Shown: positions 23,846-32,689 of the stretch, piece by piece
How the letters are laid out: every line of letters begins with the position of its first letter
Position numbering within the stretch: the first letter of the stretch is position 1
NCBI GenBank assembly: GCA_014378715.1
Contig: JACMNE010000059.1
Location: 1 to 40,986, forward strand
Direction of reading: 5' to 3'
Length of the DNA stretch: 40,986 bases
DNA from: Microbacteriaceae bacterium
GTDB taxonomy: Bacteria > Actinomycetota > Actinomycetes > Actinomycetales > Microbacteriaceae
The notes under the pieces: generated by a model
Database searches by the model: none
The model's input: only the letters and a program-made list of their open reading frames with translations
Told to the model about the DNA's origin: nothing
Program-made: the position numbers and the translations under genes

Positions 23846-25185
23846 AGCTCACGATCATCGGCGGGGGCGGCTTCCGGGTGCCGCAGATATTCGAGGCGCT
23901 TGCTGCAGCGGATGCCGCGGCCCGCGTCACCGAGCTGTGCCTCTACGACGTCGCGCCCGAGCGGCTCCGCACCATCCGCTCGGTGCTTGACCAGCTGGCC
24001 GGGACCCTGCCGCTGCCGCCGGTGGTCACCACCACGACCCACCTCGACGAGGCAGTGCGCGGAGCCGACTTCCTCTTCTCCGCCATGCGCATCGGGGGAG
24101 CCGAGGGCCGCATCGCCGACGAGCGGATCTCGATCGACCTGGGGGTGCTCGGCCAGGAGACCGTCGGCCCCGGCGGGCTCGCCTACGCCCTCCGCACCCT
24201 CCCGCACGCCATGCGACTCGCCGAGACCGTCGCCCGCCTCGCGCCCGACGCCTGGGTCATCAACTTCACCAACCCGGCCGGAATGGTCACCGAGGCGATG
24301 CGTGCCGTGCTCGGCGACCGGGTCGTCGGCATCTGCGACACCCCGATCGGGCTGATGCGCCGCGCCGTGCAGGCCGTCGGAGCGACCCCGGACGAGGTGG
24401 AGTTCGACTATGTCGGTCTCAACCACCTCGGCTGGCTGCGCAGCATCTCGATCAGCGGTGAGGACCGCCTGCCCGCTCTTCTCGCGAGCGACCGCTCCCT
24501 CGCCGGAATCGAGGAGGCGCGCCTGATGGGCTTCGACTGGGTGCGCGCGCTCGGCGCGATCCCCAACGAGTACCTCTACTACTACTACTTCGAGCGGGAG
24601 GCGACCGAGCGCATCCGCTCCTCGGTTCAGACCCGCGGCGAGTTCCTGCACCGGCAGCAGTCCGCCTTCTACTCCGGCGCCCACGCCCACCCCGACAGCG
24701 CTCTCGAGCTGTGGACCCGCGCGAAGCACGAGCGCGAGTCCAGTTACATGGCGGAGAGTCGTTCGGAGGACGAGCGCGACTCCCGCGCGGAGAGCGATAT
24801 CGACGGCGGCGGGTATCAGGCCGTGGCCCTCGACCTGATGCGCGGCCTCACCGGCGGCTCCTCGTCCACGATGATCCTCAACGTGCCGCACCAGGGCACC
24901 GTGCCGCAGCTGCCAGACGGGGCAGTCGTCGAGGTCGCCTGCACGGTGGACACCGATGGCATCCACCCCCTGCCGATCGCGCCGGTCACGGGCGACATGC
25001 TCGGATTGATGCAGCAGATGAAGGCCGTCGAGCAGCTCACGATCGCCGCCTCGGCGACCCGCGACCCGACCCTGGCGTGGCGAGCGATCGCCGCCCACCC
25101 CTTCGTGGATTCCTTGCCGGTCGCCCGTGCGCTCTTCGAGCGCTACCGCACGGAGATCCCCGGGGTCGGCGCCGCCTTCGAGTGA
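23842..25185 (+). CDS. GH4 glycosidase, CDTP type (6-phospho-glycosidase-like)
   Basis: A 447-residue NAD+/metal-dependent GH4 enzyme. The cofactor site starts LTIIGGGGFRVPQ. QETVGPGGLAYALRT and INFTNPAGMVTEA are conserved. The metal motif GICDTPIGL gives C165-D166-T167-P168, and H195 is in GLNHLGW. In GH4, CHS-type motifs go with unphosphorylated substrates, CNVP with 6-phospho-beta-glucosides and CDMP with 6-phospho-alpha-glucosides; CDTP is nearer the phospho-sugar types. Substrate would thus be a phosphorylated glycoside, although import here is by an ABC system, not a PTS. The PfkB kinase could supply the phosphate. An acidic/Arg-rich loop (SRSEDERDSRAESD) in the middle is unusual. Exact specificity is unresolved. 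Confidence 0.87.
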   Translation: MKLTIIGGGGFRVPQIFEALAAADAAARVTELCLYDVAPERLRTIRSVLDQLAGTLPLPPVVTTTTHLDEAVRGADFLFSAMRIGGAEGRIADERISIDLGVLGQETVGPGGLAYALRTLPHAMRLAETVARLAPDAWVINFTNPAGMVTEAMRAVLGDRVVGICDTPIGLMRRAVQAVGATPDEVEFDYVGLNHLGWLRSISISGEDRLPALLASDRSLAGIEEARLMGFDWVRALGAIPNEYLYYYYFEREATERIRSSVQTRGEFLHRQQSAFYSGAHAHPDSALELWTRAKHERESSYMAESRSEDERDSRAESDIDGGGYQAVALDLMRGLTGGSSSTMILNVPHQGTVPQLPDGAVVEVACTVDTDGIHPLPIAPVTGDMLGLMQQMKAVEQLTIAASATRDPTLAWRAIAAHPFVDSLPVARALFERYRTEIPGVGAAFE

Positions 25186-25221
25186 CCCGCCGACCTGAGG
25201 CTTTTTTGCGATTTCCTCCGA

Positions 25222-25257
25222 CTTCTGCTGAACAAAACCCAAAAGTAGGGCTACGCT
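25222..25257 (+). promoter_or_regulatory. Promoter region of the 25300-36800 operon with CTTCTGCT element
   Basis: A weak -35 (TGAACA, 25229-25234) and a -10 (TACGCT, 25252-25257) are 17 bp apart, giving a start near 25264 and a leader of about 36 bases that holds AGGAG (25291-25295). CTTCTGCT at 25222-25229, followed by GAACAAAA, overlaps the -35 area and matches the element before deoR. Confidence 0.45.
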
Positions 25258-25299
25258 GAATTCGGGGGACAACACCCTCGCTCAACGACGAGGAGAATC

Positions 25300-26040
25300 G
25301 TGGACTACTCCATTCAGCTCTACACCGTGCGGCACGCCCTGGAGGCCGATCTGGCCGCCACTGTGGCCCGCGTCGCCGAGATCGGCTTCACCCACGTGGA
25401 GCCCTACAACTTCGTGGCCACCGCCGACCGACTCGCCGCCGCCCTGCGCGAGCACGGACTCACCGCCCCCTCCGGCCACGCGCCGCTGCTCAGCGCCGAC
25501 CAGGACGAGATCTTCGCGGCCGCCAGAACGCTCGGCATCCCGACCGTCATCGACCCGTACACCCCACACGAGCGCTGGGGCACCGTCGAGGGCATCCACC
25601 TCACCGCCGAGGCGCTGAACGCGGCCGCCGTGAAGGGCGCCGAGTACGGCATCCGCGTCGGTTACCACAACCACGCCTGGGAGGCCGCGCTGCTGCCCGA
25701 CGGCCGCACCGGCATCGAAGTGCTCGCTGACCGCCTGAATCCCGAGGTCGTCCTCGAACTCGACACCTACTGGGCCGCCGTCGGCGGACAGGATCCCGTC
25801 GCGCTGCTTGCCCGCCTCGGCGACCGCGTGCGCTTCATCCACATCAAGGACGGCCCGGTCTCGGCCGACCCGGCCAGCCAGGTCGCCGTCGGCTCCGGCA
25901 CCCTGCCGATCTGGGACATCATCGACGCCGCCGACTCGCTCGAGGTCGGCGTGATCGAGCTCGACGACTTCGGCGGCGACATGTTCGACGCCGTCACCGA
26001 CAGCTTCCGCTTCATCAGCGCCGGACGGATCGGCGCATGA
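25300..26040 (+). CDS. TIM-barrel sugar isomerase/epimerase-like protein
   Basis: A 246-residue xylose-isomerase-like TIM barrel (AP-endonuclease-2 fold). It opens SIQLYTVRHALEADL and has metal-ligand segments VGYHNHAWE, LELDTYWAAVGG and FIHIKDGP, followed by a C-terminal VIELDDFGGD whose Glu would complete the metal site. These enzymes isomerise, epimerise or dehydrate sugars or keto-sugars in the cytoplasm. The GTG at 25300 is supported by AGGAG four bases upstream. It overlaps the next gene by four bases, so it is translated together with an oxidoreductase. The reaction is not known from sequence. Confidence 0.83.
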   Translation: MDYSIQLYTVRHALEADLAATVARVAEIGFTHVEPYNFVATADRLAAALREHGLTAPSGHAPLLSADQDEIFAAARTLGIPTVIDPYTPHERWGTVEGIHLTAEALNAAAVKGAEYGIRVGYHNHAWEAALLPDGRTGIEVLADRLNPEVVLELDTYWAAVGGQDPVALLARLGDRVRFIHIKDGPVSADPASQVAVGSGTLPIWDIIDAADSLEVGVIELDDFGGDMFDAVTDSFRFISAGRIGA

Positions 26041-27137
26041 GCCCCGTCGGCATCGGCATCATCGGCGCGGGCGTCATCAGCCGCGAGTACCTCACCAACC
26101 TTGCGACATTCCCCGACGTCACCGTGCACATCGTGGCCGACCTCTTCGAGGATTTCGCGGCCGCCCGCGCCGCCGAGTTCGGCATCGCCGCATCCGGCGG
26201 GGTACAGGCAGCCCTCGACCACCCCGACGTCGAGATCATCATCAACCTCACCACCCCCGCCGCGCACGTCGAGGTCGCCACCGCCGCGATCAACGCCGGC
26301 AAGCACGTCTGGAGTGAGAAGCCCTTCTCCCTCGACCGCGAGTCCGGCCTCGGCCTGCTCCAGGCAGCGGATGTCGCGGGCCTCCGACTCGGCTCCGCCC
26401 CGGACACCTTCCTCGGCGCCGGCCTTCAGACCGCCCGCCGCATGATCGAGCGCGGCGACATCGGCATCCCGCTCACCGCCCTCACGCTCGTGCAGTCGCC
26501 CGGCCCCGAGTCGTGGCACCCAAATCCCGCCTTCCTGTTCCAGGACGGCGCCGGCCCCCTCTTCGACATCGGCCCGTACTACCTCACGGCCCTCATCCAG
26601 ACCTTCGGATCGATCGCGCAGGTCGCCGCCTTCGGCTCGACATCGCGGGCGACCCGCACGATCGGGTCCGGCCCCAAGGCCGGCGAGGAGTTCGACGTGA
26701 CGGTGCCGTCGCACGTGAGCGCACTCGCCCGCTTCGAGAGCGGAGAGTCGTCGCAGAGTATCTTCAGCTTCGAGTCGCCGCTCATCCGGCAGGGCTTCCT
26801 CGAGGTCACCGGCACCGAGGCCACGATCGCCTTCCCCGACCCGAACCGCTTCGACGGCGACATCCGCATCTGCGCGGCGGGCAGCGAGGAGTGGACGAGC
26901 GTGCCGAGCGTCGGGTCCGTCGCGAGCCGCGGCGTCGGGGTGCTCGACATGGCGCGGGCGATCCGCGAGGAGCGGCCGCACCGCGCGCCGGGCTCGCTCG
27001 CCTACCATGTGCTCGACGCCATGGTCTCGATCGCCGAGTCCGTCGAGACGGGCCAGTTCGTGTCGGTCAACAGCTCGACCGAGACTGTGCCGTCGTTGCC
27101 GGAGGACTGGGACCCGACAGCCGCGACGGTCTGCTGA
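26037..27137 (+). CDS. Gfo/Idh/MocA-family oxidoreductase
   Basis: A 366-residue dehydrogenase. The Rossmann motif is VGIGIIGAGVISREYL, the catalytic motif is KHVWSEKPFS, and the active-site helix is GPLFDIGPYYLTALI, where the usual His is replaced by Tyr-Tyr. Such Asp-x-Gly-x-Tyr-Tyr variants are common in one branch of the family. It overlaps its neighbours at both ends (ATGA at 26037; stop shared with ATG at 27137). Paired with a second oxidoreductase and two TIM-barrel proteins, it probably oxidises or re-reduces a sugar at one carbon. Confidence 0.85.
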   Translation: MSPVGIGIIGAGVISREYLTNLATFPDVTVHIVADLFEDFAAARAAEFGIAASGGVQAALDHPDVEIIINLTTPAAHVEVATAAINAGKHVWSEKPFSLDRESGLGLLQAADVAGLRLGSAPDTFLGAGLQTARRMIERGDIGIPLTALTLVQSPGPESWHPNPAFLFQDGAGPLFDIGPYYLTALIQTFGSIAQVAAFGSTSRATRTIGSGPKAGEEFDVTVPSHVSALARFESGESSQSIFSFESPLIRQGFLEVTGTEATIAFPDPNRFDGDIRICAAGSEEWTSVPSVGSVASRGVGVLDMARAIREERPHRAPGSLAYHVLDAMVSIAESVETGQFVSVNSSTETVPSLPEDWDPTAATVC

Positions 27138-28336
27138 TGACGGGCCCGGGCCGCCCGCTCCGGGTCGCCGCGATCGGCTACGCCTTCATGGGCAAGGCCC
27201 ACTCGCATGCCTGGCGCAACGTGGCCAGCTACTTCGACGTGCCGGCCTACGAGCAGGCCGTGCTCGTCGGCCGCGCCGCCGATCAGGTGGCCGCCGCCGC
27301 CGCCCGGTACGGCTGGACGGAGTCGAGCACCGACTGGCGGGCGGTGATCGCGCGCGACGACATCGACATCGTCGACATCTGCGCGCCGGGCGACCTGCAC
27401 GCCGAGATCGCCATCGCGGCACTGGTCGCGGGCAAGCACGTGCTCGTCGAGAAGCCGCTCGCCACCACGGTCGGCGAGGCACGCGACATGGCTGCGGCGG
27501 CCGAGCTGGCGCGGCGACGCGGCGTCCGCTCGATGATCGGATTCAACTACCGGCGGGTGCCGGCGCTGGCCCTGGCCAGGGAGCTGATCGCCGAGGGGCG
27601 ACTCGGCACGGTGCGCCAGGTGCGCGTGGCCTACCTCCAGGACTGGCTCGTCGACCCGAACGCCCCGATGACCTGGCGGCTGCGCCGGCAGAATGCCGGG
27701 TCCGGTGCGCTCGGCGACCTCGCCTCACACGCGATCGATCAGGTGGAGTTCCTTCTCGGCGCGCGGGTGACCGGCGTCTCCGCGCGCACCCACACCTTCG
27801 TCACCGAGCGGCCGGGAGAGGCGGGATCTGAGCCGGTGACGGTGGACGACGCCGCCTGGGCGACCCTCGACCTGGACTCGGGCGCCGTCGCGAGCGTCGA
27901 GGTCTCCCGCATGGCCCTCGGCCGCAAGAACTCGCTGCGGATCGAGGTCTACGGCGAGACGGGGAGCCTCAGTTTCGACCTCGAGTCGCTCAACGAGCTC
28001 GGATTCCTCGACGGGACCCAGCCCGTCCGCGAGACCGGGGAGCGGCGCATCCTGGTGACCGAGCCCGAGCACCCCTTCGTCGGCGCCTGGTGGCCGCAGG
28101 GCCACATGCTCGGCTGGGAGCACAGCTTCGTGCACGAGATCGCCGCATTCCTCGGCGCCATCCGCGACGGGGCCGACCCGTCACCGTCATTCGACGACGG
28201 ACTGCGGGTACAACTGGTGCTCGACGCCATCGAACGGAGCTCGGCCGCCGGCCAGCTCCGCGTCACCCTGCCACTCGAACCCCTTCCGCTAGAACCGCCG
28301 CCGCTCGACACCACCCTCGAAGGAGACCGACCATGA
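27137..28336 (+). CDS. Gfo/Idh/MocA-family oxidoreductase
   Basis: A 399-residue dehydrogenase with the start VAAIGYAFMGKAHSHAW, intact EKP (HVLVEKPLA) and active-site helix GALGDLASHAIDQVEFLLG, containing the Asp/His pair. It is the canonical member of the oxidoreductase pair. The ATG at 27137 shares one base with the stop of the previous gene. The C-terminal 25 residues form a Pro/Leu repeat (LPLEPLPLEPPPLD), probably a disordered tail. It overlaps the next TIM-barrel gene by four bases. Confidence 0.86.
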   Translation: MTGPGRPLRVAAIGYAFMGKAHSHAWRNVASYFDVPAYEQAVLVGRAADQVAAAAARYGWTESSTDWRAVIARDDIDIVDICAPGDLHAEIAIAALVAGKHVLVEKPLATTVGEARDMAAAAELARRRGVRSMIGFNYRRVPALALARELIAEGRLGTVRQVRVAYLQDWLVDPNAPMTWRLRRQNAGSGALGDLASHAIDQVEFLLGARVTGVSARTHTFVTERPGEAGSEPVTVDDAAWATLDLDSGAVASVEVSRMALGRKNSLRIEVYGETGSLSFDLESLNELGFLDGTQPVRETGERRILVTEPEHPFVGAWWPQGHMLGWEHSFVHEIAAFLGAIRDGADPSPSFDDGLRVQLVLDAIERSSAAGQLRVTLPLEPLPLEPPPLDTTLEGDRP

Positions 28337-29334
28337 CCCGTCCGTTCACCCTCTTCACCGGCCAGTGGGCCGACCTGCCCTTCGAGGAGGTCGCGAGACT
28401 CGCCTCCGGGTGGGGCTACGACGGCCTCGAGATCGCCGTCTCCGGCGACCACCTCGACGCCTCGCGCTGGGACGACGAGGCCTACGTCGCCCGCAAGCTC
28501 GCCGTGCTCGCGAAGTACGACCTCGAGGTCTTCGCGATCTCCAACCACCTCACCGGGCAGGCCGTCTGCGACAGCCCCATCGACTTCCGCCACCAGGCGA
28601 TCCTGCCCTCCCGCGTCTGGGGCGACGGCGAGGCCGAGGGGGTGCGGCAGCGCGCCGCGAACGACATGCAGGACACCGCCCGGCTCGCCCGTCGACTCGG
28701 CGTCGACACGGTCGTCGGATTCACCGGGTCGTCGATCTGGCAGTACGTGGCCATGTTCCCGCCCGTCCCGGCCTCGGTCATCGAGGCCGGCTACCAGGAC
28801 TTCGCCGATCGCTGGAACCCGATCCTCGACGTCTTCGACGAGGAGGGCGTGCGCTTCGCCCACGAGGTGCACCCCTCCGAGATCGCCTACGACTACTGGA
28901 CCACCGTGCGCACCCTCGAGGCCATCGACCACCGCCCCGCCTTCGGCCTCAACTGGGACCCGAGCCACTTCATGTGGCAGGGCATCGACCCGGTGAGCTT
29001 CATCTGGGACTTCAAGGACCGCATCTACCACGTGGACTGCAAGGACACGAAGCTGCGCCAGACCGGTCGCAACACAGTGATGGGCTCGCACCTGCCCTGG
29101 GGCGACCCGCGTCGCGGGTGGGACTTCGTCTCGGCCGGACGGGGCGACGTGCCCTGGGAGTCGAGCTTCCGCGCCCTCACCGCCATCGGCTACGACGGCC
29201 CGATCTCGATCGAGTGGGAGGACGCCGGTATGGACCGTCTCGCCGGCGCGCCCGAGGCCCTCGCCGCCCTCAAGCGGTTCGACTTCACCCCGTCGACGCT
29301 GTCCTTCGACGCCGCGTTCTCCCACCAGGGCTGA
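28333..29334 (+). CDS. Large TIM-barrel sugar isomerase/lyase-like protein
   Basis: A 333-residue AP-endonuclease-2-fold protein, about 90 residues longer than the 25300 protein. Metal ligands are expected from EVHPSEIAYDYW, NWDPSHFMWQG, DRIYHVDCKDTK and ISIEWEDAGMD. The long insert GSHLPWGDPRRGWDFVSAGRGD sits over the active site. This size class is seen with Gfo/Idh/MocA enzymes in keto-sugar and 3-keto-glycoside pathways, and resembles the alpha subunit of C-glycoside deglycosidases, though the small beta-subunit gene that usually accompanies it is absent. The start at 28333 has GAAGGAGA just upstream. The function, keto-sugar isomerisation or cleavage, is inferred. Confidence 0.8.
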   Translation: MTRPFTLFTGQWADLPFEEVARLASGWGYDGLEIAVSGDHLDASRWDDEAYVARKLAVLAKYDLEVFAISNHLTGQAVCDSPIDFRHQAILPSRVWGDGEAEGVRQRAANDMQDTARLARRLGVDTVVGFTGSSIWQYVAMFPPVPASVIEAGYQDFADRWNPILDVFDEEGVRFAHEVHPSEIAYDYWTTVRTLEAIDHRPAFGLNWDPSHFMWQGIDPVSFIWDFKDRIYHVDCKDTKLRQTGRNTVMGSHLPWGDPRRGWDFVSAGRGDVPWESSFRALTAIGYDGPISIEWEDAGMDRLAGAPEALAALKRFDFTPSTLSFDAAFSHQG

Positions 29335-29339
29335 AGCGG

Positions 29340-30224
29340 ATGCCTCGCCTCCTGGCCCCCGGGCAGCATGCCCGACTCTGGCGTATCGCCGTGCCCTCCG
29401 GCGAGCGCACCTTGCTCGCCGAGTCCACCGCGACGTTGTTCGAGGCACCGAACTGGACCCCGGACGGCCTGTGGCTCGTCGTCAACGCCGACGGGCTGCT
29501 GTTCCGGGTCGCCGCGGACGGCGGGGCGCTCGAGCCGATCGAGGCAGCCGGACTCCCGCCCGTCAACAACGACCACGTTCTCTCCCCGGACGGCGCGACG
29601 ATCTACGCCTCCGCCGACGACGGTCACCTGTACGCGGTCGACCTGGCCGCCGGGCGGGCGCGCCGAATCACGGAGAACCGGGAGAGCGGATTCCTCCACT
29701 TCCTGCACGGGGTGTCGCCCGACGGGCAGACCCTCGCCTTCATCGGTCTGGCGATCAACGGCACAACGCCGGGCGTCGGAAGCGTGTTCACGGTGCCCAT
29801 CACCGGCGGGCCGGCGACACGGCTCACCGACGACGACGCCCATAACGACGGCGCGGAGTTCACCCCCGACGGGGAGAGCATCCTGGTCAACTCCGAGCGC
29901 GCTTCGACGCGGCCCGGCCACGCGCAGCTGTTCCGGATGCCGGCCACCGGAGGAGCGGCGGAGCAGCTCACCACCGACGACCGGGTCAACTGGTTCCCCC
30001 ACCCCTCGCCAGACGGCCGCCTGATCGCCTACGTGAGCTTCCCGCCCGGCACCCTCGGACACCCGGCCGACGTCGACGACGTGCGCATCCGCCTGCTCGA
30101 GGTGAGCAGCGGCGCGATCAGCGACCTCGTCACCGTCTTCGGCGGCCAGGGCACCATGAACGTCGCCAGCTGGGCGCCCGACTCCCGCAGCCTCGCCTAC
30201 GTGGACTATCCCGTAACGCCATGA
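29340..30224 (+). CDS. Cytoplasmic TolB-like beta-propeller protein (PD40 repeats)
   Basis: A 294-residue protein made of WD40/PD40-type repeats. Blade motifs NWTPDGLWLVV, LSPDGATIYAS, VSPDGQTLAFIG, FTPDGESILVN, PSPDGRLIAYVS and WAPDSRSLAYV recur about every 45 residues, giving six to seven blades. No signal peptide is present, so unlike TolB it should stay in the cytoplasm. Beta-propellers of this size occur in oligogalacturonate-lyase-like enzymes and in sugar clusters of actinobacteria, so it could be an enzyme or a ligand-binding scaffold. The ATG at 29340 lies five bases after the TIM-barrel stop, with GAAGCGG spanning the junction. Confidence 0.75.
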   Translation: MPRLLAPGQHARLWRIAVPSGERTLLAESTATLFEAPNWTPDGLWLVVNADGLLFRVAADGGALEPIEAAGLPPVNNDHVLSPDGATIYASADDGHLYAVDLAAGRARRITENRESGFLHFLHGVSPDGQTLAFIGLAINGTTPGVGSVFTVPITGGPATRLTDDDAHNDGAEFTPDGESILVNSERASTRPGHAQLFRMPATGGAAEQLTTDDRVNWFPHPSPDGRLIAYVSFPPGTLGHPADVDDVRIRLLEVSSGAISDLVTVFGGQGTMNVASWAPDSRSLAYVDYPVTP

Positions 30225-30287
30225 TCCACCCCTGCGGGGCCACGAATCGGCCGCGCGGGACACAGCCGTGCCAACTAAGGAAGTGCA

Positions 30288-31637
30288 ATGATGCATTCGA
30301 TCAGCAGACGACAGGCCCTCGCGTTCGGCATGGCCGGCGCCGCCTCCCTCGCCCTCGCCGCCTGTGCGGCCCCGGGCGGAGGCCTGGTGAACTCCCGGCC
30401 GGTCATCCCCGCCGTGCCCGGCGAGAAGATCACCCTCACCTACTGGGCCTGGCTCAAGGACCTCCAGAAGGTAGCTGATGTCTGGAATGCCCAGAACCCG
30501 CTTGTGCAGGTCGAGGCCGTGTGGATCCCCGGTGGCAACGCCGGCGGCTACCAGAAGATGTACTCCGCGATCGCCGCCGGAGGCGGGCCCGACATCGGTC
30601 AGGTCGAGCTGCGCCAGCTGCCCGAGTTCCTGCTCGCGAACGGGGTCGTCGACCTCAGCCGATACGGCGCCGACCAGTACCAGGACCGCTACGACGCCGG
30701 CCTCTGGCAACAGGTCAGCTTCAATGGCAGCGTCTACGCGATCCCGCAAGATTCCGGCCCGATGGCGTTCTACTACCAGCGTGAGCTCTTCGAGCAGATC
30801 GGCGCGACCCCGCCCACCACCTGGGACGAGTGGGCGCTGCTCGCCGCCGAGGTGCGCCAGACCGGCCGGCAGAACTACCTCGACGTCTTCCCCGTTGGCG
30901 ACGCCTCCGTCTTCACCGCCTACGCCACCCAGGCCGGCGCCGCCTGGTTCAGACCCGACGGCGACCGGTGGATCGTCGACATGCTCGACCCGGCCACCCT
31001 GGAGGTCGCCGCCTTCTTCGACAGGGCCATCGACGCGGACATCGTCAACACCGGCTACGCCGCCTATTCGCCGCCCTGGTATGCGGCGGCAGCGGCAGAG
31101 CAGGTGTACGGCGTGACCGGCGCGAGCTGGGGCGACGCGCTGGTGCAGTCCATCAGTGGCGGGGAGGGCAAGTGGGGCGTCGCCCCGATGCAGACCTGGG
31201 GAGACACCGGCTTCGGGTCCACCTACCTCGGCGGGTCGACATCCGCTGTTCTGGCGAACAGCAAGCACCCGAAGGAGGCGCTCGACTTCATCACCTGGAT
31301 GACGACCTCGCCGGAGGGCATCGACGCAATGATCGCCAACTCGGGCATCGGCTGGTCGCCCGCGAGCGACTACATCGGTGCCGCCCGCGCCGAGCCGAGC
31401 GCCTGGTTCAGCGGCCAGAACTACAACGAGGAGGTCTTCGCTCCGGCCGCCGCCGACCAGAGTCTCGACTGGACCTGGGCGCCGCTCACGCAGTTCGCCC
31501 TCAACACCCTGCAGGACGAGTTCCGCCTCAAGGTCACGTCCGGCCAGTCGCTCGTCGACTCCCTGGTGAAGGCGCAGGAGGACATCATCCAGGCCTTCGT
31601 CAACAAGGGCCTGCGCGTCGAAGGAGTACGCCGATGA
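30288..31637 (+). CDS. Extracellular sugar-binding lipoprotein with Tat-type signal
   Basis: A 449-residue family-1 binding protein. The signal SISRRQALAFGMAGAA has twin arginines and a mild hydrophobic stretch, then lipobox LALAAC (C26), suggesting export by Tat and lipid anchoring. The mature part begins ITLTYWAWLKDLQKV and contains GGGPDIGQVELRQL and SGPMAFYYQRELFEQIG. Two consecutive ATGs (30288, 30291) are possible starts after AAGGAAG. It supplies substrate to the two permeases that follow. Given lacZ at the operon end, a beta-galactoside is a reasonable ligand. Confidence 0.9.
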   Translation: MMHSISRRQALAFGMAGAASLALAACAAPGGGLVNSRPVIPAVPGEKITLTYWAWLKDLQKVADVWNAQNPLVQVEAVWIPGGNAGGYQKMYSAIAAGGGPDIGQVELRQLPEFLLANGVVDLSRYGADQYQDRYDAGLWQQVSFNGSVYAIPQDSGPMAFYYQRELFEQIGATPPTTWDEWALLAAEVRQTGRQNYLDVFPVGDASVFTAYATQAGAAWFRPDGDRWIVDMLDPATLEVAAFFDRAIDADIVNTGYAAYSPPWYAAAAAEQVYGVTGASWGDALVQSISGGEGKWGVAPMQTWGDTGFGSTYLGGSTSAVLANSKHPKEALDFITWMTTSPEGIDAMIANSGIGWSPASDYIGAARAEPSAWFSGQNYNEEVFAPAAADQSLDWTWAPLTQFALNTLQDEFRLKVTSGQSLVDSLVKAQEDIIQAFVNKGLRVEGVRR

Positions 31638-32689
31638 GCACCACGACCATGCGCACCGGCGCCGGTACCCGCCCCGCCAGGCGCACAAGCACCCTCAAGC
31701 GGTCGCAGACCATCGCCCCCTGGGTGATGCTCGCGCCGTTCCTGGCCGTGTTCGCCCTCACCTTCCTCATCCCCATCGTCTACGCGGTCGGGCAGTCGCT
31801 CACCACCGTTCGACGGCAGGGGCTCTTCGGCGAGGACGGCGTCGAGACCGTGTTCGCCGGCTTCGGAAACTATGTGCTGGCGTTCACCAACGACAGCTTT
31901 CTCGCCTCGATCGGGCGCATGCTGCTGTTCGGCATCGTGCAGGTGCCGGTCATGATCATCATGGCCACGGTCCTCGCCCTGATGCTCGAGTCCGCATCGG
32001 CCAAGTGGCCGCAGTTCTTCCGCGCCGCCTACTTCGTGCCCTACGGGGTGCCCGGCGTCATCGCCACGATCCTCTGGGGCTTCCTCTACATCCCGGGTCT
32101 CTCGCCGATCATCGACATCGGGCGCCTCGTCGGCCTGGAGCTCGACTTCCTCGGCCCCACCACGGTGCTGTGGTCGATCGCGAACATCGTCACCTGGACC
32201 TACACCGGCTACAACATGCTGATCATCATCGCCCAGCTCAAGTCGATCCCCGGGGACATCTACGAGGCCGCCCGCATCGACGGGGCCGGCGCCTGGCGCA
32301 TCGCGCGCTCGATCCAGCTGCCACTGATCCGGCCGGCCCTCGTCCTGGCGAGCGTCTTCTCTATCATCGGCACCCTGCAGCTCTTTGCCGAGCCGCAGGT
32401 GCTCGCGGCCTCCTCGCCGTCGATCGACAGCGAGTACACCCCGAACCTGTCCGCCTACACCGCGGCCTTCGCCTACAACGACTACGGGGTCGCCGCTGCC
32501 CAGGCCGTGATCATCGCCCTCGCCGCGTTCATCCTCTCGTTCGCGTTCCTCGGACTCGTGAATCGCAAGCCCCAGGAGGAGCGGATGGCGCTGCGACAAC
32601 GCAAGGCCGCCCTGCGCGCCTTCCGCGCCGGCACCACCACGACCAGCACCACGACCGGCACCACCACGCGCCAGGGGAGCGACTCATGA
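31634..32689 (+). CDS. CUT1 sugar ABC transporter permease (MalF type)
   Basis: A 351-residue membrane protein. A basic, Thr-rich N-terminal tail precedes the first helix WVMLAPFLAVFALTFLIPIV. The EAA motif is YEAARIDGAGAWRIA. The C-terminus continues past the last helix into a basic segment and a Thr-rich tail (TTTTSTTTGTTT), encoded by a short ACC/ACG tandem tract, a likely site of length variation. It overlaps the binding-protein stop by four bases (ATGA). Confidence 0.9.
   Translation: MSTTTMRTGAGTRPARRTSTLKRSQTIAPWVMLAPFLAVFALTFLIPIVYAVGQSLTTVRRQGLFGEDGVETVFAGFGNYVLAFTNDSFLASIGRMLLFGIVQVPVMIIMATVLALMLESASAKWPQFFRAAYFVPYGVPGVIATILWGFLYIPGLSPIIDIGRLVGLELDFLGPTTVLWSIANIVTWTYTGYNMLIIIAQLKSIPGDIYEAARIDGAGAWRIARSIQLPLIRPALVLASVFSIIGTLQLFAEPQVLAASSPSIDSEYTPNLSAYTAAFAYNDYGVAAAQAVIIALAAFILSFAFLGLVNRKPQEERMALRQRKAALRAFRAGTTTTSTTTGTTTRQGSDS

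Noticed and set aside
28333-29334. Naming the large TIM barrel as a C-glycoside deglycosidase subunit
   Set aside because: The metal-site layout is suggestive, but the small beta-subunit gene is missing and many keto-sugar isomerases share the fold, so only a general name is given.
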